Shown here one piece after another: positions 35,947 to 48,385 of a stretch of 64,000 nucleotides of DNA. Source of the DNA: Motacilla alba alba. Its lineage: Eukaryota; Chordata; Aves; Passeriformes; Motacillidae. Below the pieces are notes generated by a model. That model was not told the origin of the DNA, did no database searches, and saw nothing but the letters and a program-made list of their open reading frames with translations. The stretch is taken from positions 16,178,149 through 16,242,148 of the forward strand of contig NC_052027.1 of assembly GCF_015832195.1 (NCBI RefSeq), written 5' to 3'. Made by a program: the position numbers and the translations under genes. Numbering within the stretch: position 1 is the stretch's first letter; each line of letters starts with the position of its first letter.

Positions 35947-36912
35947 GCAAACTTTGTTTTCAGTGGCTCGCTTAGAGGGCTGATGCACCAATGTTAGATG
36001 GTTTAAAAATACACAATGACATTTAGTCTGCATGTAGACACATAACAGGAAGGTATAGAGATGAATTTCAAGCTCAAAAGGGAGTCCCTTATATTTGAGC
36101 TTTCAGGCATATTCCTGTTTTTCCTGACAAAGATAGAAGAACACCATCAAAATCTTCTAAGAAACATTTCTACAGCACACATCTTTCTGTCTGTCTCCTC
36201 TCTTTCTTTTACTCCCTTTCCCCCTGTAGATGCCTATCTACTATATATAGACTCATTGCTCTCAGTATTTATATTGTTACTTGACATTTTCAAGAGAAGT
36301 GCTGGCTTGTAGCATACATGGCTTGGGATGTGTTTTAGAAAGACCAAATTTGAAAGCACTTCACTCTTCCACTCCTGCAGCAATCCCTGAGCTTCCTGTG
36401 TTTTTGTATGTCAGCATCGGACTGATCAGTGTTTTGGACAGAGCAACTACTTTAGGGATTGGTTTATGTCACCCAGGGCCACCTTCAGCTGAGCCTCCAT
36501 CATGTGCAGGGGAGATGGAAGGAAACTGAGCCTTCATGGTTGAGGTGTTCATTGGCATCTCTGCCAAGGATGACAGCAAAGAAGCTGTGCTGGTTTGGCT
36601 GGGACCGTTCTGAATTTTGACAAACTTCACTGGAAGACGAATGCCTTGGCCACTGTCCCAGACCCAAATGTTAGAGTCCTTTCCTCAGCTCTCTGCTTGT
36701 CTGCTTCTCTCCCCGGAGACTGCCATACTTCCCTCTGTAAAAAGGCACAGTTCCAGCTGCATATTGGGAGTCAAGAACAACAACAAAAAATAAAGCCTGA
36801 TAGAGTGGCAGCTGTAAAAGGGAGGTGCAGCCTGCAGGGAAGAGTGGAGCTTGCTTGCAGAGAGATATGCAGGTCCCTGTTCAGGACTAGTGCCTGAACA
36901 CTAGGAAAGGAA
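35947..36912. other. Unique sequence, no gene seen
   Basis: Consecutive overlapping plus-strand frames of 82-100 codons (36061-36897) lie in three frames without a domain; I treat them as chance. No repeat recognised. Confidence 0.4.
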
Positions 36913-36945
36913 GGGCTGCAGGGTATGGGGTTGGGTTGGAGAGGG
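36913..36945 (+). other. Predicted G-quadruplex motif
   Basis: Five runs of three or more G on the plus strand: 36913-36915, 36921-36923, 36927-36930, 36933-36935 and 36943-36945. The loops are 5, 3, 2 and 7 bases. The first four runs already satisfy the standard G3+N1-7 rule. Confidence 0.75.
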
Positions 36946-37724
36946 CTGAAGCCAGGGAGATGAAGGGAGGGAGCCAATGGCTGAAGCAGAGTGGTGGTGA
37001 GGGAGGACCCTCACAGGGGCCAGTGCTCGCTGACATCGTGGGCATGAGGTAGCAGTGCCTGATTGCTCTTCCCCCTTACCAGCACTGCTGATCTAGCAAA
37101 ATGACATTGTTTCCCCACAACAAGAAAGGAATTGAGGCAGAAACCTCATCGGTATACCACACAAGACAACTGATATAAAGAATTCCCCTGTTAGTACCAT
37201 TCTAAAGAATCTTTAAAAGATATTTCTTTTCTGTTCTGTAGCAATCTCTTCAGCTCTTGCTGATCCCTAGGGGAAAAACCAACAAACCACAACCTAGCTT
37301 AGAAAACAAAAACAAAAAATAACACCCAGCAGACATCACAGGACTGGGATCAGGAGATAACAACAGAGAATTCCTCTCCTGCATGCAGGTTAATTAAATG
37401 ACACAGATAACCTTGTGCATGCCCAGAAAAACTGCATTTTCTTTCTGAAATCATATCAATCATTTAATTATCCCACTTCTCACACTGCCATTATCTAGAG
37501 CTAAAGGCTGCACAATTATTTTTTGATTTAGTTTTTTTAAACTCACCTTTTTTCTTTCAAAGTCTGTGTTATCACTCAGTTAAAGATACATGTAAGCACT
37601 CTAGCTCAGATCTGACCTCCCAGCATATTTTTCCAAAGTTCTTGCATTTCATTTCTCATCACTGTGTATGCTAACAACTTCTTAGTGGAGTATGCAGCAA
37701 CTTAATTGCTATTTGTCACGCATG
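36946..37724. other. Unique sequence, no gene seen
   Basis: Contains a short inverted repeat (AGCAGTGC at 37051-37058 and GCACTGCT at 37082-37089) with a 23-base loop. No gene or element recognised. Confidence 0.4.
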
Positions 37725-37825
37725 GTAAAATAAGATGCTCAAAGTCATAGAGTAGGTCAGTGTCAGAGAAGGGGTTCATTCCTAAGCTAATGAACTCTTT
37801 CTAGAGCCTGCTACTGTCTCACCTT
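37725..37825 (-). mobile_element. Probable MIR SINE fragment
   Basis: 'gatgctcaaagtcatagagtaggtcagtgtcagagaaggggttcattcct' followed by 'gagcctgctactgtctcacc' follows the reverse-complement order 'cttgcccaaggtcacacagctagtaagtggcagagccgggattcgaaccc...accactacactgcctcc'. Only the centre of the element is visible. Confidence 0.5.
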
Positions 37826-39185
37826 GTTGGCTTTAGGAAACAAAGATGGTCTTTAGGCTTTGAATGCCCTCAATCTCAATAAAAATAGGTTTAATTAGTA
37901 TCTCAAATCAAAGGGAGGAAAAGCTGCTCATCTTCTCTAGTGATAAATATGCTGTGAATGCATCAGTACAGGTGTACTGCAAACAACACATAACAGAGTT
38001 TGGCCACAGCTGACTGACTTTGATCAAAATAAAATGACTTCTAGAACACTTGAGGGTGTTGCAGGGAAGAGCTGGATTTACATCATCTCTGTGGTGCAGA
38101 ACTGAAAAGTGGGAAGCTTCAGGGCAGAAATGAGTGAAATCAGCTAAGTTGCATCAGATTGCAGGATAGAAATGGCAGCTGGAGTGTGTGGAATACCTTT
38201 GCAGACCTGGATGGATCCTGAGGCTGCTATTGCAGTGGGGGTCTGCAGGACAGGATCACATGCATTTTTCTGGTCTATGACCTGCTTTCACAGGATGCTG
38301 CTTGCCAAATCCCAGACCTTGCATGAACCACCAAATGTGCAAACCTGCAGTGTGTGGCAGAGCCCACTCTCCACTTCTCACCCCATGGTTGTATTCCAGG
38401 CCAAGGAGTATGAGCAGCTTGTCTCCCAAGATTTTCAATTTCCAGATATCTGCATTTGCACTACTAAAGCGGGGTGGTGGAAGGCCAAGGAGTGTGTGGG
38501 GAAGCTGGAGCGATGGAGACAACTTCCTGCGTGTTAGAAGGAAATTCTTATTGGCTTTGACTGCAATTTGTGCCTTCACAGCCTGGGTCCCTCGCCAGCT
38601 GTTTTTCCTGTGCTGAGTGCTCTGCTTGCTCTTGTTCACATTGCAGTCTCCAGGACTGTATTATTTTTTTTCTTAACCAAAGAGCTGCCAGCTGGTGTTG
38701 TTGATCACACCCCCAGCAGCAGGCACAAAGGCCAGCACACACTTTACACAACACTCCTTCTCTTTCCCATTCTATTTCATCCCTAATAAAAACACTGTCA
38801 TTTTAAACAAGCAGCTGGGAGTGTCACTAATTTCAGTCCTTTCATTAAGGTGGTTTGGCAGAGCTTTTTTCTGTACAGCTCTTCTTGCCCCAGAGCTATG
38901 GTTGGGCAAAGGTTGGTCAGAGTCCAGGTGCCACACGCTCAGTCTGCAGCAGTTAGTAACCCTAATCCATTCAGGCAGCCCAGGCAGCCCTCCTCAGCAG
39001 TGTGCTCCCCTTCTTCAAGCTCCCCACATGACCCTCTGCTAGGAGTGTCCCTGACTATACTATTCATTCTCCAGAGTTTCTGAGGCTTCCTCCCTCCACC
39101 GGCAGTCACTGCTGTCGCTCCACTAAAGGCACAAAACCCTAACCCACCCCTCTTTCTCATTCAGAGACAGCCAACAGCAGTCACC
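37826..39185. other. Unique sequence, no gene seen
   Basis: Several 100-127 codon frames overlap on both strands between 38172 and 39042 without any recognisable domain. The region is somewhat less AT-rich than its surroundings, which lengthens chance open frames. Confidence 0.4.
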
Positions 39186-39199
39186 CTACCAGAGGGCAG
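39186..39199 (+). promoter_or_regulatory. CTCF-like motif
   Basis: CTACCAGAGGGCAG closely resembles the core of the vertebrate CTCF site (CCACCAGGGGGCGC type), including the central CCAGAGGGCAG. A single motif match has a high false-positive rate in 64 kb, so function is only a possibility. Confidence 0.3.
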
Positions 39200-41239
39200 A
39201 ATCTGCTTGTCAGAAGTGCCAGAGAGGGCAGCCTGCAAGGTGAAATTGCTCGAGTCATCCCACTTGAAGTTAGGCACTTAACTGAGATGCTTCAGCTAGG
39301 ATGTGCTTGTCCTAGGTTCTTTGTACATATGGTCTGTGGAAAGCTAGAGGCTATTGAAGGTCTGCTTTCCACTCTGGATGTGTTTCTTTCTCCCTGACTG
39401 CAGAGAGAGCCAAGAATAATAAGACATCCATCACAGATGCTGAATTTCAGTAGCTGAAGTTGGATGCAATGGATCTCTGCTTTGAAAATCTTCTACTGCA
39501 AATAGTGCTAGACTCATTAACATCTCTTACCTTTGTCTTACAGAAGGCTTTTTTTTTTCATCCAGTACCTGTGTAGCTACCTGTCTAATACAAAGAGGTT
39601 GAGTATGAACATTGTGCTAGGAGTGACCTCATGAAGTGCTGATATTCAAAGTATATGCAGCTACCACTGACTTTTTCAAGATACAAGATTAACCTGAGAC
39701 ACTGACTTTCCCTCTCTCTGATGGATACCCTTTCCATACCCCTTCCATTTCCATTATATCCGTATCAGCATGCATGACAGAGAGAAAGTGTAAATAGAGG
39801 CAGGGTACACGATAAAGAGCAGGGTAATACATTTTTTATCCCCACCACTTAGGGATGACAGCATCGCATATTTACTCTCTGTGAGCTGTGGTTGTTTGCT
39901 TCTAACAAATGTAAATCAGGAGTGTGGTACTGCACCATCCATCACTTGGTATTTTTAGACCATTCCAGAGTTGTTGAGGTTGTACCTGAAGTCACTGATA
40001 TTATTAATAGGGGTGGCAATGATAACAAGATGCTCTGATACCTTATTTCCCAGTGGGATTCAGTCCTGCATGGTGCGTACCTGTATTTTTCCAGCCTTGA
40101 CTTGTCTTCTTGCTCCTCTGGATTTGAGTGGCAGCCTTTGTTGTAAGAATCTAAAGAGAAACAATGATCATTTTCATCATTTTCAGGGCATTTGCAGTTG
40201 CCCACTTTGCATTCAGCCTTGCCAAGGATCCAGATAGGAACCATCACATGTTTTTGAGTGGCTCTGAACAAGCAGGCAGAGCAGCACCCCTGGCTAACCT
40301 GCAGTTACACAGCAGGGGAAAGGCAGCCCCTGAAGGTCCCTTGTCACACAGAGTGCTGGGCACCGCTGTGTACTAGCAGGAGGTGGGAGGGGAATAAGGA
40401 ACAAGAACGGAGATGATTGATTTAGAGAAACGGCTGTCTCCTGTCAGAAGCCTGTCACTGCAGAGCTGGCACAGGATGACGGAAGCAGCCTGAAGGGCTA
40501 CTCACCTACTCTCTCTCTTTTTCTCTCCATTCCTCCCACTGGGAGGGCAGGGGCAATGGGGTACATAACCTTGCAACCATCCTCTTTTGGCATTCACAGG
40601 TAGTTCCACTTCAGCATGAAAAAACTAAGGTGGAATGTCTCCATATTTGCTCATATTTTTAAACAAGAGTAGAAAAAACCCACCCTAAACAATTACTGGT
40701 CTCTCCACCTACTCTCCTACTCCTCTTTGTTCCTGCACAGAACTTGTCAGCTTTCCATCCATAAGAGAGAGGTACCGCAGGCAGAGAGGAGGGGTGAGGG
40801 AAGGCTGGGGGCTGGAGCCATTTAAGCTGTCACCAACTCTATCAGAGCATTTAAATCACTGACACAGAATTACAATGCCACATATTGCAGTTCAAAAACA
40901 ACCAGCACCCAAATTCCCTTCAGTGTAGCATCCTTCCCCCAGGATAATGCATTTTCTAACTTTATAGTATATTGGTATACAAAGAGCACAGAAAACTCAT
41001 GGTCTGGATAGTGTCGCAAGGATCTATACATGGAACTTTTTTCTGCTGATGGGTAAATCAAATTCAAACAGCACAAGCCATTTATGCTCTCCTCTTTCTT
41101 TCTATTTAAATGGGTTACTGCTGGTAAGCGCCATAATAGTTAAGGATCTGTCAGCAATTCCAATACAAAGAAGAGCAATCACACCTTTAAGCAGACTTCC
41201 AGTGATGGGCTATAGACTATCAAAGTTAAATAGATTCTT
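39200..41239. other. Unique sequence, no gene seen
   Basis: Frames up to 109 codons overlap on opposite strands around 39942-40271 without recognisable features. The segment around 40770-40800 is G-rich but has only three adequate G runs. No mobile element recognised. Confidence 0.4.
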
Positions 41240-41345
41240 AAAATCCTAGCCGTTAGGGCTGGGAAATCTTTCAGCACTAATAGTGCATGACTGTTCCCTG
41301 CAATGAGACCATCATGATAAGTGGTTTAGCCCCTGCTTCTCAAGA
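41240..41345 (-). mobile_element. Possible degraded CR1 3' region
   Basis: 'aatcctagccgttagggctggg' resembles the reverse complement of a CR1 terminus ('aatcatagattattagggctgga'). 'agtgcatgactgttccctgcaatgagacc' resembles the next segment of old sauropsid CR1 tails ('cagtgcaggattgttccctacag'). Heavily eroded. Confidence 0.45.
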
Positions 41346-44300
41346 ACAGCTCATCGTGCCCTTGTGGCCACCCCCCCTCAGGTCAGATATCCCATCATCT
41401 AATCTGCATCAGTTTGAGAACTTGTCCCTTCAAGGCATTTTCATTCTACAGAGATGCCCCTACTCTTTCAGGACCTGTGGTCTTGGGGGGTTAGTGCTGA
41501 TGCTGGCCTATCTGTCTCAGTACTCACCAGTTTTTGCCCTGCCAAATGTCTCTCTTTGCTGTGATCACAGCAGCCGACGCTCAGAGAGGTGAGGGACTGT
41601 GGTAGGTGCCAGCTAGCAGAGGTCTCCTTTAACTGTGATTTATAGAGTAATTGCCTGTCTGCAGCACATGGGTACACTGTCGGCCATGCCTTTGTTCCCC
41701 TTCAGTTCCTCTTGAATGCACTATATACTAAGCATTATCCTCTCTCCCTGGGTTGCCCTTCTCAAAGATACACTCTGCCGTTCACTGAAACTCATATCAA
41801 AGCTAGGAGCTCTGAATTTTTGCAACAACTCTGCTGCACCTTTTCTGAATTCTCTGCAGTTTATTTACATCTCCCTTGTGTGTCACCTAATGTGACTTCT
41901 GTGTGTGTCTGATACTGGCTTTTCTACTGTAGTCTGTAGCAATTTGCCAGGGAATAATACAGGAAACAGGGCATATACTGACTGTGTCTCTTCGTAAATT
42001 CTCCCAATTCTCAAGCATTTTCAATGTAAACATTTATTGAGAAAGAGTTTGGGACAGGAACAGTAACACTGGGGGAAATAGCATATCTTCATGGCTTGAC
42101 AGCCTCTTTGGAGGTGAGACAGGGTTTTTTTTTTTTCCCCTGACAGTCATTTGATGAGATGCTGTAGGAGAACAGTCTGTTCTGATGTGTAGAACTCTGT
42201 TTTCTCTAGATATTCCTTTGAGAACATTTAAAGGAAAATCTAAGGAGCCACTTGATTTTAGGTCAAGTACTATATTTGTTTAAAAGTGGAAGACAAAATA
42301 AACAGTTTTGCTTCTTACTAGAACACTCATAAAATGGCATGGCATCTAGTACTTTTGGAGACTTGCAAATAACACAAAAACTTGGGGTTCATTGAGAAGT
42401 GATTGGCTGCAGCAAGTTCAGTATATGTGAACAGAAACTCCCTCAAATATGCTAAGACCTCATTTTGACACGAGTGGAGCAAAGATATGAAAGTTGGTCC
42501 TTCCAACTTATCTCTAAGATTCCTCTTCCAAGAATTGTGGAATTCTTTCACTGCAGCTTAGAGGGCTAAGTCCTGCTGTTTTGCCTAGGAGTTGCCTAAA
42601 GTATACAAAGTCAATGGCTTTGTTCTGAAACAGGCTAAGCAGCTCCCAGCAATTCTGCTCCAAACCTTGCCTCCTTTGGGAGATGGACAGTAACAAACAG
42701 CTGGAGAATAGAAGCCTCTTACAACATTCCAGCCATTTCCCAAGTGCACCAAACTACCCTAAAGTTGTGCCCTGAGGGTGTTCCCTTGATCTTATCCTGT
42801 AAAAGACTTAGATCACTGGCACCCTCCATTCCACAGCCAGTGAAATAGCTATTGCTGCAGCTGCAGATTAAATGTCTTTGGCCTCACAGAACGTGAAGAA
42901 TTGGACAGCTCCCTGCCTGATACTCCTTTACTTCTGGCTGCTTTGTATATTGCTTTTTACTTGACCCTTGACACATTCTGGTCGTTTTCATTTAGCAAAG
43001 GTAATTGTCCTCCAACATGACCATTACAAGTAGGGAAAGACAATGCTTAAGAGAGAATAATGCAGAACAAAATGCATCAATGCCATGATGTACCCAGATT
43101 CCTTTCACCAAAACTCAGCCCTCTTGCCCTCTCCAGCACCAGAGGCACTCACAGCCTTGCACAAATACCTGTGTGGGTTACATTTGTCCAAACACAGGAG
43201 TTTGAAGTTGTATGCTCTGTCCATCCAGGCCTTAGGGCAGATTCATCTCACTTCCACCAAAGTTATTCTTTATTTGAGTCCTGCAGAATTACCTCAAACC
43301 AAAGCAGCCCTTATCTCTTTTCTGCTTTTGTTTTCCTTAGGTCAGACCCATTCAGTGGGACTTGTCTCCTTAGTGCAAAACACAGCAGGAGCTACACTTG
43401 TATCCTCTGTATAGCGGTTACTCAGCAGATCATGAGTTGTGAATTTAGTCATCTTGAATCAGTTACTCGCAAGGCAGGGCCCTGCTGAAGTCACTAAACA
43501 CCTGCCCTTATCACAAAATGGTGCTGGAAATCACCTTGCACACCTGAGGGCATCCTTTCTGAATACCAATGACCCACAAAAATGCAGTACGAACTAAAAC
43601 ATATCCAGACCAGGAATCTTATTTTCTCATTTTATCTTTTCCTAGGGGTGTTAGTTTAGGTAATCAAGTCTTCCTGAGCAAAGAGAAGCACAGATTTCCC
43701 TCATTCAATAAAACTGTAAAATACTGCATGTGTTTGTGGGAACAGGTATTTGCTGTTCCACAAGCAGGATTGTAATTTTTCTGTAGAGTATGAGAGCCAT
43801 GATTAGAAAGCCAGGATTGCTCTGCTCACAGGAATCCTGCCATTGTCTTTGATTGCATGGTATTAACTGTAAATTATAGCCTTTTGGAGACTGCATGTAA
43901 AAATAAAATATAAAAAAATTGTCAAAAGACAGAGAAAATATTGATTCCGGAGGCAGTGGAAACTATGGCTTGGTTGAATTAGAACCTTAAAAAATAATAA
44001 CAAATGAGCATTTGTGAGGGTGAAAGAGGGACTAGGAGAAGAGAGTTGTGATTCTCCCCTTAGGGCCATGCAAATTTCAAGTAGCCCCATTGCAGACAAG
44101 GAGATATCACTGGTTTAACCAAGAGTCTGGATCCAGGCATAAGGAGAAGGCACGGAACATGGATTACAGAGGTGTTACTGAGGTGCTGGTGAAATGTGAC
44201 TGCAACGTATGGAAGTGCAAAATGGAAGAAGCTACAGCCTGAGACTGCTGTTAAGATCTCTCAGATTTCTAATGCCTTTTCTAGCTCCTAGTGACACAGG

Positions 44301-45655
44301 TTTCCAGGTCAGCTTGCTCTCAGGAATCAACTCTGTCTGTTGTTCTGTGCTGATGACAGATACCATTGCAATCAGTCAGCCTACAATTGAGCTGATAAAC
44401 TGGAATTGCAACTGGACTTAGCCTCACTCCAATACTTGGAGGATTCTCCGCAAAAGCTTTGAAGGTGCAACATGGTGGTAGAATTATAGTAGCTAAAAGC
44501 CTTCAAGCCTGAGGCTGCTGAAAGCTGAATATAGATACACTAGAGAGACATTGGGTTTGCAGAAAAAGCCAAGCATAGGACAGATGGCTCTTTTTCCCAT
44601 AGATACATTGATTTTAAACCCAGAAATTACTATTAGGTCATGGTGTCTGGCTTGTTGTATGGCATAGGCCAGAGATTTTCACCCAAAAATTCCTGTTTCA
44701 AGCCCATAACTTCTGGCTGAGCTCAAGTGTGTATCTCTAGAGCACTCATGCTGTGGATGCAATTCAGACCCAACAATTCTATGAATCTATTTATCTTTGC
44801 CAGTGACAGCATATATTCCTGGCTGTCCCAGTCTTGGCTGTTAAAAAGGCTAAATAAAGGTCACTGGGCAAAACATGAAAGTAAGAAAAACAGCTTAGCA
44901 AATCTTTGAACAAATACCTAGGACAGTCGCTATAATTTAATATCTGTTGGTGAACTACTTCCACTCCCAGACTCCCCACTGAGTGAGCACAATATTCATT
45001 CTGTAGATTTCTCCTCCTTCATCCTTCCTGGAGTCTGGTTTTATTAGAAACTCAGCACACAAATGCCACAAACCCCCTCTTCTCATTCCTCTGCCATACT
45101 TTACAATTCTTAGAGTTCCCCTCTAAAATGCCACCAATCCTACATATGTGACCAAACCACTCAAAGTTTGATTGGAAACCTTTGTCCAACCGCAGCAACT
45201 CACATAGACTTTGTACTAACTGCTCAGATTTTTTTATGAGGAGTTCTAGCAGGAGATCACTCCTTTCTTCTGAGCAGCATCTGACATAATTTCTGTCCGA
45301 TATGGATTGGCACTTGCATCCTCTTGCCTCAAGAATCCACTAGTAAATCTGTATGTCTTCCACTATTCCCCAAGCCCATTAATATTTTCTTTCACCTTTC
45401 TAAGTTCCCTTGTCCCAGTACAAATCCAGATCAGCCATTCTATTGTCCTGAATTTTCCCCATCCAAATCTCCTTAACTGCCTGATTGTTGTTGATATTTC
45501 AGGAAAGGGGCACTAGAGAGATCATTCAAGAGGGGAAGTGCAGTGGTTTCTAGGGTGGTAGAATAAGAATTTTAAGAAGATTTATATGACACATTACTTA
45601 TTATTTGAGAGAATGGATTTCATTACCTAGGAGATCCATCTCTTGTTCATAACTT
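41346..45655. other. Unique sequence, no gene seen
   Basis: About 4.3 kb without recognised elements. The longest frame, 43060-43488 plus (142 codons), is overlapped by a 109-codon frame on the same strand, and neither has a domain, signal peptide or family resemblance. A T-run of about 12 lies near 42127-42138. Confidence 0.4.
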
Positions 45656-45660
45656 TTTCT

Positions 45661-45679
45661 TTTTTTTTTTTTTTTTTTT
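45661..45679 (+). repeat. Poly-T tract (T19)
   Basis: Nineteen consecutive T preceded by a CTTTTTCT string. It could be the reverse complement of an old retroposon A-tail, but no recognisable element lies beside it. Confidence 0.9.
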
Positions 45680-47959
45680 GGTGGGGAAAAGTAGACCAGG
45701 GACCTTCACAGACTTTGTCTCTTCTTTTTGAGTGATGTTGTCTCCTTCTGCAAAGCCTGCCTCACTGGAATCATTACATATCCATAGAAAGCAGAGTTAG
45801 ACTTCCTTTTGCACTTTTCTCAGTACACCTTGAAAAGCAAGAGGATCCCTGTAGAAGAGGGGAAGCAAGACTGTGAGATTAGCTCGTGCCTCTCTGAGGC
45901 AGGGAATGAACCAGGCTGTTATTTCACCCCTTGTCAAAGGAATAGAACACATGGCTCATGTGACAATCAGCCAAGTCCCCTCACTATCAGCAGCTATCTA
46001 CTGACTTAGCTATCTGCTAATAGATATTCTCCTAGAAAGATTATGATAAAAGAGTTGGAAAGGAAGAGAAGGAACTACAGGGGATGGTGAGAATGAGAGA
46101 GGCACAAGTAACCTGAGCCTGACACATTCTTATGAAGTCTGTCTTTTATTTCCTATGTTTAGGGAAAACAGTTCTCACTTTATGGCTTTTGTTCAATCAA
46201 AGAGAAAATGAGCTATAAAAACAAAGATAGGAAGGAGTTAACCAATTTCCAATTCAGTGTGTTACAATTTGCTTCAGTAATAATAATAAAAAAAGAACAA
46301 TACTGAGAAACATAATTTTTAAAATGAAGACTACTAAATCAATAGGCACTACATGACTAATCATTTTCTATTTTCTTGGGGGAGGAAGGTAGAGCTGTGA
46401 TCAGAAATCAAAAGCAGAAGTGCCCAGTTTCTCTGCAATCTGACAAATTCTGCTATACTGTAATATACAAGAAAGGAGATTCTTACATGAGCAGAAACTA
46501 ATGCTGGTAAATGGCATTAAAAACATTGCACACTAACATAATCTCATTTTGTGGAAAGATAATGAAATTCATTTGATGTTAGATGAGTTAATTCCCAAAT
46601 ACCTGCATTTCTTGGCAACTGAGTGTTTCAACCTGAGACCAGAAGTCAGGGGTGACTGCTTCACTTACACAATCTTCAGTTGTGGTGGGACTTCACATAA
46701 TAACTATTTAAGTCTGTGTTTGCCTTGCAGCAAGTGAGTAGTCCTGTCAGCTTCAGTAGGACTATAGTCTGTAAGAAAGGCAGAGCATTTGAGTGTTGGT
46801 GTTTGAGTGCTTCTTGAACCTGCCACTCCAGCAGTAATTTGTAAAATCCTATTTGTACAAATAGTTCTCAAAGTAGTGAACAAAGGTGAGCAAATATTCT
46901 ATCTTTCAGCACTGAATATCCAGAAGCCCTCAGCATCAGTGGAAGACTGGGAAGGAGATTTCAGTGTGCATTGCAGTTCCTCAAATTAAAAAATTTCCCC
47001 CAGATTTCATAACATACCATCATAGTCCTCTGGCACTTAACTGCCCCTTTGCTCTTCTTGGGGTTGATAGTAGATGTCTTTGCTTTTTAGAAGTGAACAA
47101 ATGTGTGCTGGCTCCTAGCATTTTACTGTACAGAATCTTACATCCTAAAGGACATAGCACAGCTGTCATAGATGAACACATCCCAGTAAAAGGCAGCATT
47201 GCAAAAGCTTTTAACAGGACAAAGCACCTGCCTTAGAAGTTTTAAATTCCACCAGTTTTAACATAATATCCACAAATGAAACACAGTGGAGTGTGGTGTG
47301 GGACAGGCAAAGGGACTCAGATCGTGGGGCATTCTGGTGCAAGAATTCTACCAAGGCCTGTGTGACAGGGACACTGCCCTGAGGCTGTGGCAGGGAGGTC
47401 ACAGCAAACTGAGCAGTACTAAATGTATGAGTGATATCATCTAAACAGATCAAACCCCACCACTGCTTCTGAACAGGGGTGGAGGAATTGGCACAACTGA
47501 CATAAACAAAAGGAATTTTGATTTGACAGAAGGTCCCAGGATGCATTTTTCAGCACATATTCACATGTCAACTCAAAGTTATTGGGTAATAGGTAAGAAA
47601 AAAGCATCTTTGATTTAGCAAAATTCCTTTTGCAGTGGAGCCTGTGTTTGGAAGGTGCCTGCTTCAGTATACAAGTGTTTGAGGGAGATTAGTACTTATT
47701 AACTAATAACCTTTGATGATGTTTACTCCCACAGTTGATTTGCTCAGGTGTTTGTCACACAGAAGTAGAAATAAGCTTCAAATGACACAGCTTGTTCATG
47801 GTTCAGTCTGCAGAGTTTTGTGATTTCTTGGCAACTAAGTGACGGATTACTATTTTCTGTGAAATTCTCCTCTTTCCTGAAAGGCCTTTCATGCAAGGAC
47901 TCTGGGGTAATTAGAAAAATAATAACCTTGCAATACCCTCTTGAGCTGTTTTTAATGAA
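45680..47959. other. Unique sequence, no gene seen
   Basis: The 111-codon minus frame at 47211-47546 has no recognisable family. A short (AAT)n run lies near 46278. No mobile element recognised. Confidence 0.4.
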
Positions 47960-48070
47960 ATGAAGTGTGGAGAGGGTAGGTGCTTTGTCCATAGTCAAAT
48001 AGTGGGTAAGTGGCAGAACTGAAAATAGAACCCAGGAGCCCTAGTTCCTACTCTTTGCCTCTAAGAAGCA
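47960..48070 (-). mobile_element. MIR SINE relic
   Basis: Strong reverse-complement MIR: 'ggtgctttgtccatagtcaaatagtgggtaagtggcagaactgaaaatagaacccaggagccctagttcctactctttgcctcta' in segments equals 'gtgacttgcccaaggtcacacagtgagtaagtggcagagctgggaatagaacccaggagtcctgactcc..gctctaacca'. One of the best preserved copies here. A T16 run lies 37 bases beyond it. Confidence 0.85.
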
Positions 48071-48107
48071 CTTCCAGTCACATTGGGTTATCCAGTGTTC
48101 AAAGACC

Positions 48108-48123
48108 TTTTTTTTTTTTTTTT
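48108..48123 (+). repeat. Poly-T tract (T16)
   Basis: Sixteen consecutive T shortly after a MIR relic. MIR elements do not normally end in long homopolymer tails, so it is probably an independent slippage run. Confidence 0.85.
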
Positions 48124-48294
48124 AATTGTACAGGACTGAAAAAGAGTATTTAGTGCACAGGGAACTCTTGCAATGGCAAAAGCTGGACCAGATTAATTAG
48201 CAGATTTATGCTGGGTTCTCAGTCAGTTTTCTGCAGCTCAATCATGGTTTATTGAGCACATAAGTCATTTGTGAATGTTACCCTTAAAAGAGCC

Positions 48295-48385
48295 TGGTGA
48301 AGTATCACCTTCATTTCAAAAGCAGGGAATAAAAAGCACAGAAAAGAAGAAGTTACTTCCCCAAATTCACAGAGGGAATCTTGGA
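48295..48385 (-). mobile_element. Probable MIR SINE fragment
   Basis: 'caccttcatttcaaaagcagggaataaaaagcacagaaaagaagaagttacttccccaaattcacagagggaa' resembles 'tccccattttacagatgaggaaactgaggcacagagaggttaagtaacttgcccaaggtcacacag' in order. It lies about 230 bases from the clearer relic in the same orientation; the two overlap in consensus, so they are probably separate insertions. Confidence 0.5.

Noticed and set aside
37051..37089. AGCAGTGC/GCACTGCT inverted repeat next to a TGAGGTAG string, considered as a let-7-like precursor
   Set aside because: The stem is only 8-9 bp with a 23-base loop and the downstream bases do not match a let-7 seed-plus-star arrangement.
40771..40815. G-rich stretch considered as a quadruplex
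   Set aside because: Only three runs of three or more G within allowed loop lengths.
43060..43488. 142-codon plus-strand open frame, the longest outside repeats
   Set aside because: It overlaps another long frame on the same strand (43085-43414), has no family resemblance, and is within chance expectation for 128 kb of two-strand sequence.
47211..47546. 111-codon minus frame considered as a possible retroviral remnant
   Set aside because: No recognisable gag, pol or env motif and no LTR nearby.
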